Source: a gamma proteobacterium symbiont of Ctena orbiculata (GTDB lineage: Bacteria > Pseudomonadota > Gammaproteobacteria > Chromatiales > Chromatiaceae). From it: a stretch of DNA of 42,154 nt. Made by a program: the position numbers and the translations under genes. Shown here piece after piece: positions 22,280 through 31,315 of the stretch (its first letter is position 1; the number at the start of each line of letters is the position of its first letter). Below the pieces are notes generated by a model. The model had not been told where the DNA came from and made no database searches. It saw nothing but the letters and a program-made list of their open reading frames with translations. The stretch is taken from positions 1-42,154 of the forward strand of contig NATW01000107.1 of the NCBI GenBank assembly GCA_003094555.1, given 5' to 3'.

Positions 22280-22708
22280 ATGGCCATGACAATCCATGTG
22301 GACATCGTCAGCGCAGAGGGTGAGATCTTCAGCGGTCTGGCTGAGATGGTCTATGCACCGGCGATCATGGGTGAAGTGGGAATTGCCCCCCGCCACACCC
22401 CGCTGGTGACCCAATTGAAACCCGGTGAGGTTCGGGTCGATACCGGGAACAGCAAGGAGATGCAGCACTTTTATGTCTCGGGAGGTATCCTCGAGGTACA
22501 GCCCCACGTAGTCACCGTACTCGCCGATACCGCGATTCGCGCCGCAGACCTGGATGAAGCGGCCGCCCAAGAGGCCAAGCGCCGGGCCGAGGACGCCATG
22601 GCGAATCGTACTTCCGAGTTCGAATATGCCAAGGCCCAGGCGGAGCTGGTGGAGGCGGCAGCTCAGTTGCGCGCCATCGAGCGTATCCGCAAAGGCAAGC
22701 ACAGCTGA
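22280..22708 (+). CDS. atpC: ATP synthase subunit epsilon
   Basis: The 142-residue regulatory subunit of F1. An N-terminal beta-sandwich ([36 protein letters not shown]) is followed by a two-helix C-terminal domain that can inhibit ATP hydrolysis. It is the last gene of the operon and is followed by a hairpin at 22728-22747. Confidence 0.97.
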   Translation: MAMTIHVDIVSAEGEIFSGLAEMVYAPAIMGEVGIAPRHTPLVTQLKPGEVRVDTGNSKEMQHFYVSGGILEVQPHVVTVLADTAIRAADLDEAAAQEAKRRAEDAMANRTSEFEYAKAQAELVEAAAQLRAIERIRKGKHS

Positions 22709-22727
22709 CCACCCCACAATAAATTGA

Positions 22728-22747
22728 GGGCCTGACCTTTCAGGCCC
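22728..22747 (+). terminator. Hairpin at the end of the atp operon
   Basis: GGGCCTGA and TCAGGCCC form a perfect 8-bp stem around the loop CCTT, 20 nt after the atpC stop. There is no T-run on the plus strand, although the minus-strand side is A/T-rich. It is best seen as the 3' boundary of the atp transcript, with partial or factor-assisted termination. Confidence 0.55.
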
Positions 22748-22761
22748 CAGCCCACTTCACT

Positions 22762-23250
22762 ATGTCCAAAGAAATCATACAGAACGGAAAGTTCGTCTCC
22801 CTCACCTACGCCATCAGTGACCCGGAAGGCAATACCCTGGAGCAGAGCGATCTCCCTGTCAGTTATATCCATGGTGGCGAAACGGAACTGATCGGGGGCA
22901 TGGACCGTGCGGTGGCAGGTAAGTGTCAGGGAGATGAAGTCACCCTTACCATTCCTTCCAGTGATGCCTTCGGTGAGCATGATCCCGATCTGACCTTTAC
23001 CGACGACGTCGAGAATGTACCCCCGCAGTTCCGCCAGCTCGGTGCTGAGGTACAGATGCAGAATGAGGCCGGTGAGGTGAAGAGCTTTTTTGTCACCAAG
23101 ATCGAGGATGGCAGGTTGACGGTTGATGGTAACCACCCCCTCGCTGGCAAGACCCTGGTGGTCAAAGTCAAGATCCTGGAGGTCAGGGACGCCACCAAGG
23201 AAGATGCCATGTCGGTGGGACTGCCGGGTCAATCGCATACGATTAATTGA
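22762..23250 (+). CDS. SlyD-like FKBP-type peptidyl-prolyl cis-trans isomerase
   Basis: A 162-residue cytoplasmic FKBP with the SlyD layout. The FKBP half is VSLTYAISDPEGNTLEQS and LIGGMDRAVAGKCQGDEVTLTIP. The inserted chaperone flap spans about 70-125 (DPDLTFTDDVENVPPQ...). A final strand (GKTLVVKVKILEVRDAT) closes the fold. Unlike E. coli SlyD it has no His/Cys-rich metal-binding tail and ends shortly after the fold (GLPGQSHTIN), so a nickel-storage role is unlikely. Confidence 0.9.
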   Translation: MSKEIIQNGKFVSLTYAISDPEGNTLEQSDLPVSYIHGGETELIGGMDRAVAGKCQGDEVTLTIPSSDAFGEHDPDLTFTDDVENVPPQFRQLGAEVQMQNEAGEVKSFFVTKIEDGRLTVDGNHPLAGKTLVVKVKILEVRDATKEDAMSVGLPGQSHTIN

Positions 23251-23405
23251 CACTGCCGAACTGCCTGACTTCTCCTCGGAAATCTGTTTCAGCGACACAA
23301 CCATTGCATCTGTAATGCGGGAGTGTGATTAATTTACCTGGATGCTGGTACTGCGGAATGGTATTAAGCTATCCTCGAGTCAAGTGATAGCAGTGAGGTG
23401 AAACG

Positions 23406-24776
23406 ATGGATCTGGGTGCACTGATTTTGGCAGCGGGAGAAGGTACGCGAATGCGTTCCAGGACACCCAAGGTTCTGCACCAATTGGCCGGTAAATCCCT
23501 GCTCGGTCATGTGGTCGATACGGCCCGCTCGGTCAATCCCGATGAAATCACCATTGTCTATGGTCATGGCGGCGAACTGGTGCCAACCCAACTCTCCGCC
23601 CCGGATCTGACCTGGGTGGAACAGCGTGAACGCCTCGGTACCGGTCATGCGGTGATGCAGGCGCTGCCCTCGTTGCAAAAGTCTGACCAGGTGCTGATTC
23701 TATATGGTGATGTGCCCTTGATCAGCAGCTCAACCCTGACCGGATTGTTGAGTTGCCTGAGACTCAGTGATCTGGCCCTGTTGACCGTCGATCTTCCCGA
23801 TCCCACGGGTTATGGCCGTATCGTTCGCGACGGTATGGATCGGATCCTTCGTATCGTAGAACAGAAAGACGCCACCTCGCGGGAACGGGAGATCACCGCG
23901 ATCAACACCGGCATCATGGCGGTCAAGCGTGAAAGGCTTGAGCAGTGGCTGGCGCGACTCGACAACAATAATGTGCAGAAGGAGTACTATCTGACCGATA
24001 TCATCGCCATGGCGGTCGAGGATGGGGTGAATATCCAGGCGGTGCATCCAGACTGTGAAGAGGAGGTCATGGGGATCAATGACCGTAAGCAACTGGCCTA
24101 TCTTGAGCGCTTCCACCAGCGTCAACTGGCGGAGGGTTTAATGCAGAACGGCGCCACCCTGGCAGATCCCTCGCGTCTCGATATTCGTGGACGCTTGACC
24201 ACTGGACAGGATGTATTCATCGACTGCAATGTGATCATCGAAGGTAAGGTCACCCTTGCGGATGGGGTGAGAATCGGCCCGAATGTATTGCTCAAGGATT
24301 GCTCGATCGGTGAGGGCACGGAGGTCTTCGCCAACAGTGTGTTGGAAGATGCCGAGATCGGTAACCAGTGCCGCATCGGACCTTTTGCCCGGGTCCGGCC
24401 CGAGAGCCGGCTTGCGGACCATGTCCATATCGGTAATTTCGTTGAAATAAAGAAGAGTCTGGTAGCCCGCGGGAGTAAGATCAATCATCTCAGTTATGTG
24501 GGTGATAGCGAAGTCGGTGAGCAGGTGAATATCGGTGCGGGTACCATTACCTGCAACTACGACGGTGCCAACAAGCACAGGACGGTGATCGGCGATCGCG
24601 CCTTCATCGGTTCGGACACCCAATTGATCGCGCCGGTGGTTGTGGGCGAGGGTGCAACCATCGGCGCCGGCTCTACCATCAGCAAGGATGCGCCAGCGGA
24701 GAAACTCACCCTGACCCGGGTAAAACAGGTCAGTATCGAAGGTTGGCAGCGGCCGGTTAAGAAGCCGAAAGGGTAA
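23406..24776 (+). CDS. glmU: Bifunctional UDP-N-acetylglucosamine pyrophosphorylase / glucosamine-1-phosphate N-acetyltransferase
   Basis: Makes UDP-GlcNAc for peptidoglycan and lipopolysaccharide in two steps, acetylation then uridylylation. The 456-residue protein has the N-terminal uridylyltransferase signature LAAGEGTRMRSRTPKVLHQLAGK (8-30) and the GTGHAVMQA and YGDVPLI motifs. A C-terminal left-handed beta-helix of hexapeptide repeats follows, including NHLSYVGDSEVGEQVNIGAG and the acetyl-CoA region around ITCNYDGANKH. glmS follows 20 bp downstream, giving an amino-sugar operon. Confidence 0.98.
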   Translation: MDLGALILAAGEGTRMRSRTPKVLHQLAGKSLLGHVVDTARSVNPDEITIVYGHGGELVPTQLSAPDLTWVEQRERLGTGHAVMQALPSLQKSDQVLILYGDVPLISSSTLTGLLSCLRLSDLALLTVDLPDPTGYGRIVRDGMDRILRIVEQKDATSREREITAINTGIMAVKRERLEQWLARLDNNNVQKEYYLTDIIAMAVEDGVNIQAVHPDCEEEVMGINDRKQLAYLERFHQRQLAEGLMQNGATLADPSRLDIRGRLTTGQDVFIDCNVIIEGKVTLADGVRIGPNVLLKDCSIGEGTEVFANSVLEDAEIGNQCRIGPFARVRPESRLADHVHIGNFVEIKKSLVARGSKINHLSYVGDSEVGEQVNIGAGTITCNYDGANKHRTVIGDRAFIGSDTQLIAPVVVGEGATIGAGSTISKDAPAEKLTLTRVKQVSIEGWQRPVKKPKG

Positions 24777-24796
24777 TATCCAGGGGGATTTGAATC

Positions 24797-26623
24797 ATGT
24801 GTGGCATCGTCGGTGGAATCGCGCAACGGGACGTTGTCCCGATCCTGATGGAGGGGCTGAAGCGTCTTGAGTATCGGGGCTATGACTCCGCCGGTGTCGC
24901 GGTATTGGATGAGGGCCGGCATATTCAGCGGATCCGCTCGGTAGGCAAGGTCGGAGTGCTCAAGGAGCTGATCGACAGCACCGCACTCTCAAGCCGATTG
25001 GGTATCGCCCATACCCGCTGGGCTACCCATGGTATGCCTGCGGAGCGAAATGCCCACCCCCATATGAGCGGTGAACGGGTGGCGATCGTACACAACGGCA
25101 TCATCGAAAACTATGCCGAACTGCGCCAGGAGCTGAGTGCCAAGGGCTTTGTCTTCACCTCGGAAACCGATACCGAGGTTATCGCCCACCTACTGGCGGA
25201 TGTACTTGAAGCGGAATCCGATTTTATCAAGGCTATTCGCAAGGCCTGCAGTAAGCTGGTCGGTGCCTATGCACTTGCGGTTGTCTGTCCGGATGATCCG
25301 GATCAGATGGTGGTCATCAGAGCCGGAAGTCCCTTAGTCATCGGTCTCGGGGTGGGTGAAAACTTCATCGCTTCGGATGTATTTGCCCTGTTGCCCGTAA
25401 CCCAGCGCTTTATCTTTCTCGAAGAGGGTGACCTGGCCCATGTCTCTAGGGATGAGGTCAGGATATTCGATCACCAGGACCATCATGTGGAACGTGAGGT
25501 TCGCACCTCTCAGATCTCTGCGACAAGTGCGGAAAAGGGTCCCTACCGCCACTACATGCTGAAAGAGATCTTTGAGCAGCCAGCGGTTATCGCAGAGACG
25601 CTGGAGGGTCGGATCTATAAGGGCAAGTTGCTGGAAGAGGCCTTCGGCTATGAAGCAAAACAGCTCCTGGACAAGACTCAAAACGTACACATCATAGCCT
25701 GCGGCACCAGCTACCATGCCGGTCTGGTTGCCCGCTACTGGCTGGAAGAGGTGGGTATTCACTGCAGCGTAGAGGTGGCCAGCGAGTTCCGCTACCGACA
25801 GGTGGTGGTGCCGGAGGACACTCTGTTCGTAACCATCTCCCAATCGGGCGAGACCGCAGATACCCTGGCCGCCCTGCGTGGGGCAGAATCTCAGGGTTAC
25901 CTGGGAAGCCTGACCATCTGCAATGTGCCGGAAAGCTCATTGGTGCGCGAGTCCAATGTTGCCTTGATGACCCGTGCAGGACCCGAGATCGGCGTGGCAT
26001 CCACCAAGGCCTTCACCACCCAGCTGGTGGCCCTGAGGTTGTTGGTACTCGCCTTGGCCAAGCGTCGCGGCATGAGTGCGGAGCGGGAGCAGGCGCTGGT
26101 GGAAGAGCTGCATGCCCTGCCGCGCCAGGTTGAAGTGGTGCTTAAGACGAGTGACGCCATCAAGCAGATGGCCGATGCATTTGCGGATCGACACCACGCC
26201 CTCTTCCTGGGTCGGGGTTGTTTCTATCCCATCGCCATGGAGGGTGCCTTGAAATTGAAGGAGATCTCCTACATCCATGCCGAGGCCTACCCCGCCGGTG
26301 AACTCAAACATGGCCCCCTGGCATTGGTGGATGCGGAGATGCCGGTTGTGTGTGCGCTGCCCGACGATCCCCTATTGGAAAAGGTCATCTCAAATCTGCA
26401 GGAAGTGCGTGCCAGGGGTGGTGAGTTGTTCCTGTTCAGCGATCAGAAGGTGAAGATCGAGTTGGACCACTTTCAGAATCTGACCCTGTCCGACATCTAT
26501 CCCAGCACGGCGCCGATTGTCTATACCATACCCTTGCAGCTGTTGTCGTATCACGTTGCGATATTGAAGGGCACCGATGTGGATCAGCCGAGGAATCTGG
26601 CGAAGTCGGTTACTGTTGAGTAG
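24797..26623 (+). CDS. glmS: Glutamine-fructose-6-phosphate aminotransferase (isomerising)
   Basis: Catalyses the first committed step of UDP-GlcNAc synthesis: glutamine plus fructose 6-phosphate to glucosamine 6-phosphate. The 608-residue protein has the class-II glutaminase domain with Cys1 exposed after Met removal (MCGIVGGIAQ) and the RLEYRGYDSAGV motif. Two SIS sugar-isomerase domains follow (VTISQSGETADTLAALRGA; ASTKAFTTQLVALRLL), ending PRNLAKSVTVE. The short leader has an AGGGGG Shine-Dalgarno and no room for a glmS ribozyme. The C-terminal coding end is the usual attTn7 target, but no Tn7 genes are seen. Confidence 0.98.
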   Translation: MCGIVGGIAQRDVVPILMEGLKRLEYRGYDSAGVAVLDEGRHIQRIRSVGKVGVLKELIDSTALSSRLGIAHTRWATHGMPAERNAHPHMSGERVAIVHNGIIENYAELRQELSAKGFVFTSETDTEVIAHLLADVLEAESDFIKAIRKACSKLVGAYALAVVCPDDPDQMVVIRAGSPLVIGLGVGENFIASDVFALLPVTQRFIFLEEGDLAHVSRDEVRIFDHQDHHVEREVRTSQISATSAEKGPYRHYMLKEIFEQPAVIAETLEGRIYKGKLLEEAFGYEAKQLLDKTQNVHIIACGTSYHAGLVARYWLEEVGIHCSVEVASEFRYRQVVVPEDTLFVTISQSGETADTLAALRGAESQGYLGSLTICNVPESSLVRESNVALMTRAGPEIGVASTKAFTTQLVALRLLVLALAKRRGMSAEREQALVEELHALPRQVEVVLKTSDAIKQMADAFADRHHALFLGRGCFYPIAMEGALKLKEISYIHAEAYPAGELKHGPLALVDAEMPVVCALPDDPLLEKVISNLQEVRARGGELFLFSDQKVKIELDHFQNLTLSDIYPSTAPIVYTIPLQLLSYHVAILKGTDVDQPRNLAKSVTVE

Positions 26624-26733
26624 ATACGCCTATACGGCATCTGCTCGCTGGCCCATCGATCCATCCAAGCGGCGAACGACATAGTACCGAAGTGGTCGAA
26701 TACAAGTTAAGGCTTGAGAGGCACGACAGGACG

Positions 26734-27872
26734 TTAAATCCGCATCGACAGCCCATCGGCAAGGGATAACCGATAGGCCTGGTAACTCGGAATAGTGCCC
26801 ACCAAAAAGCCTGCGCCTACCACGGCACCGAGCAGGATCCACTCATATTGAGACAGGCCACCGATCTCGATGAAGATACCGAACCGGCTCTCGACAAGCG
26901 GTTGACCGAGCAGGAGTAAAACATAAAGCAGGGCCAATCCCAGCAACACCCCGAGTAGGGTTAGAAACCCGGCCTCACCCATGATGAGCGCGAACACATG
27001 ACCAGGGCTTTCTCCGCAATACCGATCAGATTCCATAACTGACTCAAGGCCACACCAGGCAGCACGGCTGACAAGGGTTCTGCGGAATATTCATTGATGA
27101 AACGCTGTACATGAAATGTCGATATCTTGGATTTGAGTCCCACCAGCACCGCAGTTATGGCTTTCGGCTTCAGGTTCATCTTGCGAGCTTTTTCCGCGGA
27201 AATCGATAAACCAGGCATGGGGGCGCCGCTCTTCCAGTCGACATGTATGGCTTCGATGGCTTCCAGACTGACGTGTACGGTACGATCGACCGGCGTTCCG
27301 GTATTAGCGAGTATGCCTGCCACGCGGAACGGTTTGTCATCATGGCGTGCAAAGCTTACATCGCTCGCGCCATGGGAGACGACTAGCGGGTCTCCGAGCT
27401 TGTATCCCAGCTAGTCGGCAACCTCCGCGCCCAACACCGCGTCATACAGATCGCTGAACTGCTCTCCTTCGTCAATCATCAGTTGACGATCGCGGGCGTA
27501 GCGGTAGTGTTCGAAATAAGCAGCCGTGGTACCCAGGACACGAAATCCACGATGGGAATCGCCCAGGGAGATCGGTACCGTCCAGGCCACCTTTGGATGC
27601 TTGGCAAAATCCTGGTAACTCTTCCATGAGATGTTGTTGGTCGCATCGCCGATGCGGAATACCGTATATAGCAGCAGGTGTACCGGTCCGCTGCGTGCGC
27701 CGACGATCAGATCCGTTGCAGACAAGGTATTGGTAAAACTCTTACGCGCCTCGGTGCGCAAGCGCTCGACACCGACCAGCAAGGTTACGCTCAACGCTAT
27801 ACAGATTACCGTCAACAGGGCAGTGAAGTGACGATTCAGCAAACGCTGCCAAGCCATGGAAAAAATCGCCAC
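26734..27872 (-). pseudogene. Broken ABC transporter permease (FtsX/MacB type)
   Basis: Decayed remains of a permease gene read from 27872 down to 26734. The 5' part (27872-27411) has an N-terminal transmembrane helix and a periplasmic start (RLLNRHFTALLTVICIALSVTLLVG). It stops at TAG (27411-27413) between EVAD and LGYKLGDPLVVSHG, which continue in the same frame. Near 27010 the frame shifts, because LIGIAEKAL is joined directly to RPGHVFALIMGEAGF. The intervening ER..E.A.LRA.GA segment and a transmembrane helix of FtsX domains are missing. One nonsense codon plus one internal deletion should abolish function. Confidence 0.85.
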
Positions 27873-27875
27873 AGA

Positions 27876-28526
27876 TTAGACCTCCGCCATGTCTTGGTTT
27901 ATGCGATTGATCTCGGCAAGATCGATGGTCCGGTCGAACAGATGTTGCAAGGAAGCATCATGACTGACGAAGACCAGCGTAGCGCCCGACACGCGGCACT
28001 CGTCAAACAACAGTCGAATGAATGATTCCCGTCTATTCGAGTCGAGGGACGAGGTTGGTTCGTCTGCAATCAACAGTTCCTGCGAGCCCGTCAGGGCGCG
28101 GGCGGCTGCCACCCGCTGTTGCTGTCCGACACTGAGTGTCGAAACGGCTCAGCGATGAAGATCCGGGTGGTCCATGTCGAGATGTTGCAGCAGCCGTTTC
28201 GCTTCAGACTCCAGGCTATTACTGCGCGCCAATGCGTTGGCCCGGCGGCGTGCCGAGAAGCGGCATGGCAAGATGACATTGTCGACCACCGAGAGATAGG
28301 GGATCAGGTTGAACATCTGGAAGATGTAGCCGATATGGTCAGCCCGAAAGTGGTCCCGCTGGACACTGTTGAGTTGATCCAATAGCTGGTCCATGACACG
28401 CACTATTCCCGCGTTGGCCGTGGTCACACCCGATAGCAGGCTCAACAAGGTGCACTTGCCACTGCCGCTCGGCCCCTTGATGAACAGGCATTCGCTCCTA
28501 GTGCATGAGCTGGATCCGTTGCCCAT
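27876..28526 (-). pseudogene. Broken ABC transporter ATP-binding protein (LolD/MacB type)
   Basis: The ATPase partner of the broken permease. The 5' part (28526-28149) has a P-loop changed to GPSGSGKCT, with Cys for the usual Ser, and the Q-loop YIFQMFNLIPYLSV. It ends at TGA (28149-28151) after HPDLHR. The same frame then continues AVSTLSVGQQQRVAAARAL (signature), LLIADEPTSSLD (Walker B) and VFVSHD (H-loop). The N-terminus also lacks the usual first ~20 residues before ECLFIKGPSG. In other proteobacteria such ATPase-permease pairs sit beside DUF2796 genes and are linked to zinc, as here. Confidence 0.85.
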
Positions 28527-28562
28527 GGGGTGTTCCTATCGGATCCAAAACCAGTCAGTGTC

Positions 28563-29198
28563 TCAGAAGTTAACAATATGGTCCTGTATGGTAAGTTCTG
28601 TTGCGCCTTGCTTACTTTCGATGACGTATTGTACGTTGAGCTTTTCCGTTGCAGGGAAGGCTTTGAACAGTTCGACGCTCAGCCGTGTTAGCTTGGCTGG
28701 CTGATCACACTCGAAATGATAGACGGCCTCGATGTCCGAGTGGGTTTCGTCCTCGTGTTCATGAGCTTCATGTTCATGTTCGTCTTTCTCTTCATGATCG
28801 TGATCATCCGCGTGCTTACCGTCATGGTCGTGATCTTCTTCCTTGAGTAATGTAGAAGTGACCATCGCTTTTTCCATGCGGCATCCGGCTTCCTTGTTGA
28901 AACGGAACAGTTGATCGCCATTTTTCAACGCGGCCACGGCCCTGTCCAGAGCAGCATGGTCGGCCTCAGACGATGGGGCGTGTTCAAAGCCGACCATATT
29001 CGCAGCCGGACTATCGAGTTCGATGTGGACCTCCTCGCCCTCGAGGGCCAGGTTGAGGGCGGCGAAGCCGTGTACGTGAGCCTCCTGCTGACGATGTTCG
29101 TGCTCATTCTCATGTTTCTCACCCGCAACTGCTCCGGGCGCAATAAGCGCCAGAGGAGCCAGCAGAGCGCAAGCCAAAGGGATCTGTTTCAGATGCAT
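28563..29198 (-). CDS. DUF2796 periplasmic histidine-rich protein, zinc-associated
   Basis: A 211-residue exported protein with a signal peptide (QIPLACALLAPLALIAPGAVAG). Its mature part starts with a His-rich stretch (EKHENEHEHRQQEAHVHG) and has a long internal His/Asp/Glu-rich loop at about 120-155. The order HVHGFAALNLALEG, then EFDSPA-like and FECDQPAKL segments, fits DUF2796. It probably binds zinc in the periplasm and hands it on or buffers it. It lies 55 bp downstream of zur in the znuACB-zur operon. Its usual ABC partners downstream are broken. Confidence 0.85.
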   Translation of the reverse strand: MHLKQIPLACALLAPLALIAPGAVAGEKHENEHEHRQQEAHVHGFAALNLALEGEEVHIELDSPAANMVGFEHAPSSEADHAALDRAVAALKNGDQLFRFNKEAGCRMEKAMVTSTLLKEEDHDHDGKHADDHDHEEKDEHEHEAHEHEDETHSDIEAVYHFECDQPAKLTRLSVELFKAFPATEKLNVQYVIESKQGATELTIQDHIVNF

Positions 29199-29253
29199 AA
29201 CGGGGTATCTCCTTGTTCAGTAAAACCGCGAAAGGATTTGCTGGGTGTGCGGC

Positions 29254-29715
29254 TCAGGTTTCATCGTCTTGCTTTGCCACGCACTGGGCACAGGTTCCCA
29301 GCAATTCGACGACTGGACGCTTAGTACGGAAGCCGACCGCCTTGCCGGTCGCTTGCAGGCTCTTGGCCACACTAGAGTCTTCCACCTCTGCAACCTCGCC
29401 GCAGTCATCACAAATCAGGAATTGGCTGGCGTGGGGATGATCCGGATGGGTACAGCCCACATAGGCGTGCAGGCTCTCGAGTTTGTGCACCAAACCCTGC
29501 TCGAGTAGAAAGTCCAATGCGCGGTAGACTGTCGGTGGCACAGGATTCTTCACCACGCCGCGCATACGCTCCAATAACTCGTATGCACTAAGTGGTTTGT
29601 CTGATACGCACAGCAGCTCAAGAACGGTCTTGCGTTGTTCGGTTAGCCGTACGCCGCGCTCACGACACAGCTCTTCAGCATGTTTCAATATTTGGGGAAG
29701 TACTTTGTTATTCAA
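29254..29715 (-). CDS. zur: Zinc uptake regulator Zur (Fur family)
   Basis: A zinc-sensing repressor of zinc-acquisition genes. The protein has the Fur winged-helix DNA-binding half (RGVRLTEQRKTVLELL, PVPPTVYRALDFLLEQGLVHKLE). Its dimerisation half has metal-binding cysteines CDDC and CAQC and the CTHPDHPH segment, closer to Zur than to Fur. An in-frame ATG at 29760 exists. TTG at 29715 is preferred because AGGAGA lies just upstream, giving 153 residues and an 8-bp overlap with znuB. Zur encoded inside the znu operon implies autoregulation. Confidence 0.93.
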   Translation of the reverse strand: MNNKVLPQILKHAEELCRERGVRLTEQRKTVLELLCVSDKPLSAYELLERMRGVVKNPVPPTVYRALDFLLEQGLVHKLESLHAYVGCTHPDHPHASQFLICDDCGEVAEVEDSSVAKSLQATGKAVGFRTKRPVVELLGTCAQCVAKQDDET

Positions 29716-30580
29716 CAGATTCTCCTTGCCTCGCACCTTGCACGGCGGCCTGTTGTGCACGACGGCGACCTAAAAATTGCATCAATATCGCGGAAAAGAC
29801 GTAGACCCCGCCCGCAAGCAGGATGATGGTTGGACCGGCCGGTAGATCGGGGCCGTATGAAACTGCCAGACCAGTAACGCTGAGCAGCGACCCCAGTACG
29901 GTTGCGATCAGCATCATGCGACCCAGTGAATGCACATAGTGGCCTGCCACTGCAGCAGGTAGGGTCAGCAGCGCCAACACCAGAATCAGGCCCACAACCT
30001 GGATCAACAACACCACCGTAACCGCGACTAAAACCAGCAGTAGCAGATAGAAGAAGCCAACCGGCACACCGCGCAAGCGGGCGAACTCCTCATCGAACAC
30101 GACAGCAAGGAACTGACTGTGATAGATCGCGACAATCGTCAGCAGCAGCACGTCCAAGCCGATCATGAACCACAGGCTCTCCCGTGGTACCAGCAGGATA
30201 TTGCCGAACAAGTAGCTCATCAGATCGGCCTGATAGCCGGGTGACTTGGCAATGAAGATGACACCGATCGCCATGCCAATCGCCCACAATGCGCTGATCA
30301 GGGTGTCCTCTTGGGCTCGCCAATGCAATCGTACCCAGCCGATCAGCAGTGCAGCCGCCACCGCGGCAGGCAAGGCGCCGTGCAGCGGCTCAAAACCAAA
30401 ATAGACAGCTGCGCCCATGCCGCCGAGTACCGAATGGGCGATACCGCCGGCGAGAAAAGCGATGCGCTTGACTACCACATAGGTGCCCATCACCCCACAA
30501 CCGATGCTGGCCAGCAATGCCGTGGCAACAGCGGTCTGCAGGAAGCTGTGTTGGGTGAGTGCGGTGAAAAATTCGCTCAT
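29708..30580 (-). CDS. znuB: Zinc ABC transporter permease ZnuB
   Basis: Inner-membrane permease of the ABC-3 family for high-affinity zinc import, 290 residues with about eight hydrophobic helices. The opening GCGVMGTYVVVKRIAFLAGGIAHSVLGG is a family hallmark, as is the late LILVLALLTLPAAVAGH segment. It starts 3 bp after znuC and overlaps zur by 8 bp. Confidence 0.95.
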   Translation of the reverse strand: MSEFFTALTQHSFLQTAVATALLASIGCGVMGTYVVVKRIAFLAGGIAHSVLGGMGAAVYFGFEPLHGALPAAVAAALLIGWVRLHWRAQEDTLISALWAIGMAIGVIFIAKSPGYQADLMSYLFGNILLVPRESLWFMIGLDVLLLTIVAIYHSQFLAVVFDEEFARLRGVPVGFFYLLLLVLVAVTVVLLIQVVGLILVLALLTLPAAVAGHYVHSLGRMMLIATVLGSLLSVTGLAVSYGPDLPAGPTIILLAGGVYVFSAILMQFLGRRRAQQAAVQGARQGESVE

Positions 30581-30583
30581 CTG

Positions 30584-31315
30584 TTAATGGCCGTGCGCGA
30601 TCATTCGCACGTCCTTCCCGTAGAGTTCCTGGATCACTTCGCTGTCTACCGCTTCGGTGCGGTGGCAGATTAAGGTCCTGTTGACACAGGCAACCCGGCT
30701 CACGTATCGCGAAATGAAGGCCACGTCGTGTGAGACTACCAGAATGGTCATACGCGCATTGATCACCTTGAGCAGATCGAAGATCTCGCCTTCGAGACGC
30801 TGATCGATGTTGGCGGTTGGTTCGTCGAGGATCAGGATACGTGGGTCACCCACCAACGCCCGGGCCAACAACACACGCTGCAGCTGGCCACCTGATAGAC
30901 TGCCTATCTGGCGTTTGGCGATGGCGTCGGCCTCGACCTCGTCCAGGGCGTGTCTCACTGCTGTCCGATCCGCATTCGAAGCCCGACCTGGCCATAGGTT
31001 CGCCCCATTGCCCAGCCGTCCCAATAGCACAACCTGTTCCACCGTAATCGGGAAATCACGGGGAAAACTCGGGTATTGGGGTACATAGCCAAGCAACTTG
31101 CTGGCTGCACTCGGCGTTCGGCCGAGTACCTTAAGCGTGCCGGATTGCGGCTGCAGCAGGCCGAGAATCAGTTTCAGCAGGGTGCTCTTGCCACCGGCAT
31201 TGGGCCCGACAATGCCGAGAAATTCACCCTCTGCAACCTGCAAATCGATGCCAGACAGCGTCGCAACGCTACCGTAGGAAAAGTTCAGTGCCTGTATATC
31301 GATGAGCGGGTTCAA
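30584..31315 (-). CDS. znuC: Zinc ABC transporter ATP-binding protein ZnuC
   Basis: The 243-residue ATPase that powers ZnuAB zinc import. It has Walker A GPNAGGKST (here with AGG in place of the common GAG), signature LSGGQLQRVLLARAL, Walker B ILILDEPTANID and H-loop LVVSHD. The start overlaps the znuA stop by 4 bp, showing translational coupling. Confidence 0.95.
   Translation of the reverse strand: MNPLIDIQALNFSYGSVATLSGIDLQVAEGEFLGIVGPNAGGKSTLLKLILGLLQPQSGTLKVLGRTPSAASKLLGYVPQYPSFPRDFPITVEQVVLLGRLGNGANLWPGRASNADRTAVRHALDEVEADAIAKRQIGSLSGGQLQRVLLARALVGDPRILILDEPTANIDQRLEGEIFDLLKVINARMTILVVSHDVAFISRYVSRVACVNRTLICHRTEAVDSEVIQELYGKDVRMIAHGH

Noticed and set aside
24777-24796. glmS ribozyme or riboswitch
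   Set aside because: The glmU-glmS gap is only 20 bp, too short, and glmS ribozymes are mainly found in Gram-positive bacteria.
26500-26735. Tn7 insertion at the glmS end
   Set aside because: glmS is the usual attTn7 site and accessory genes follow, but no Tn7 end repeats or tns genes are present.
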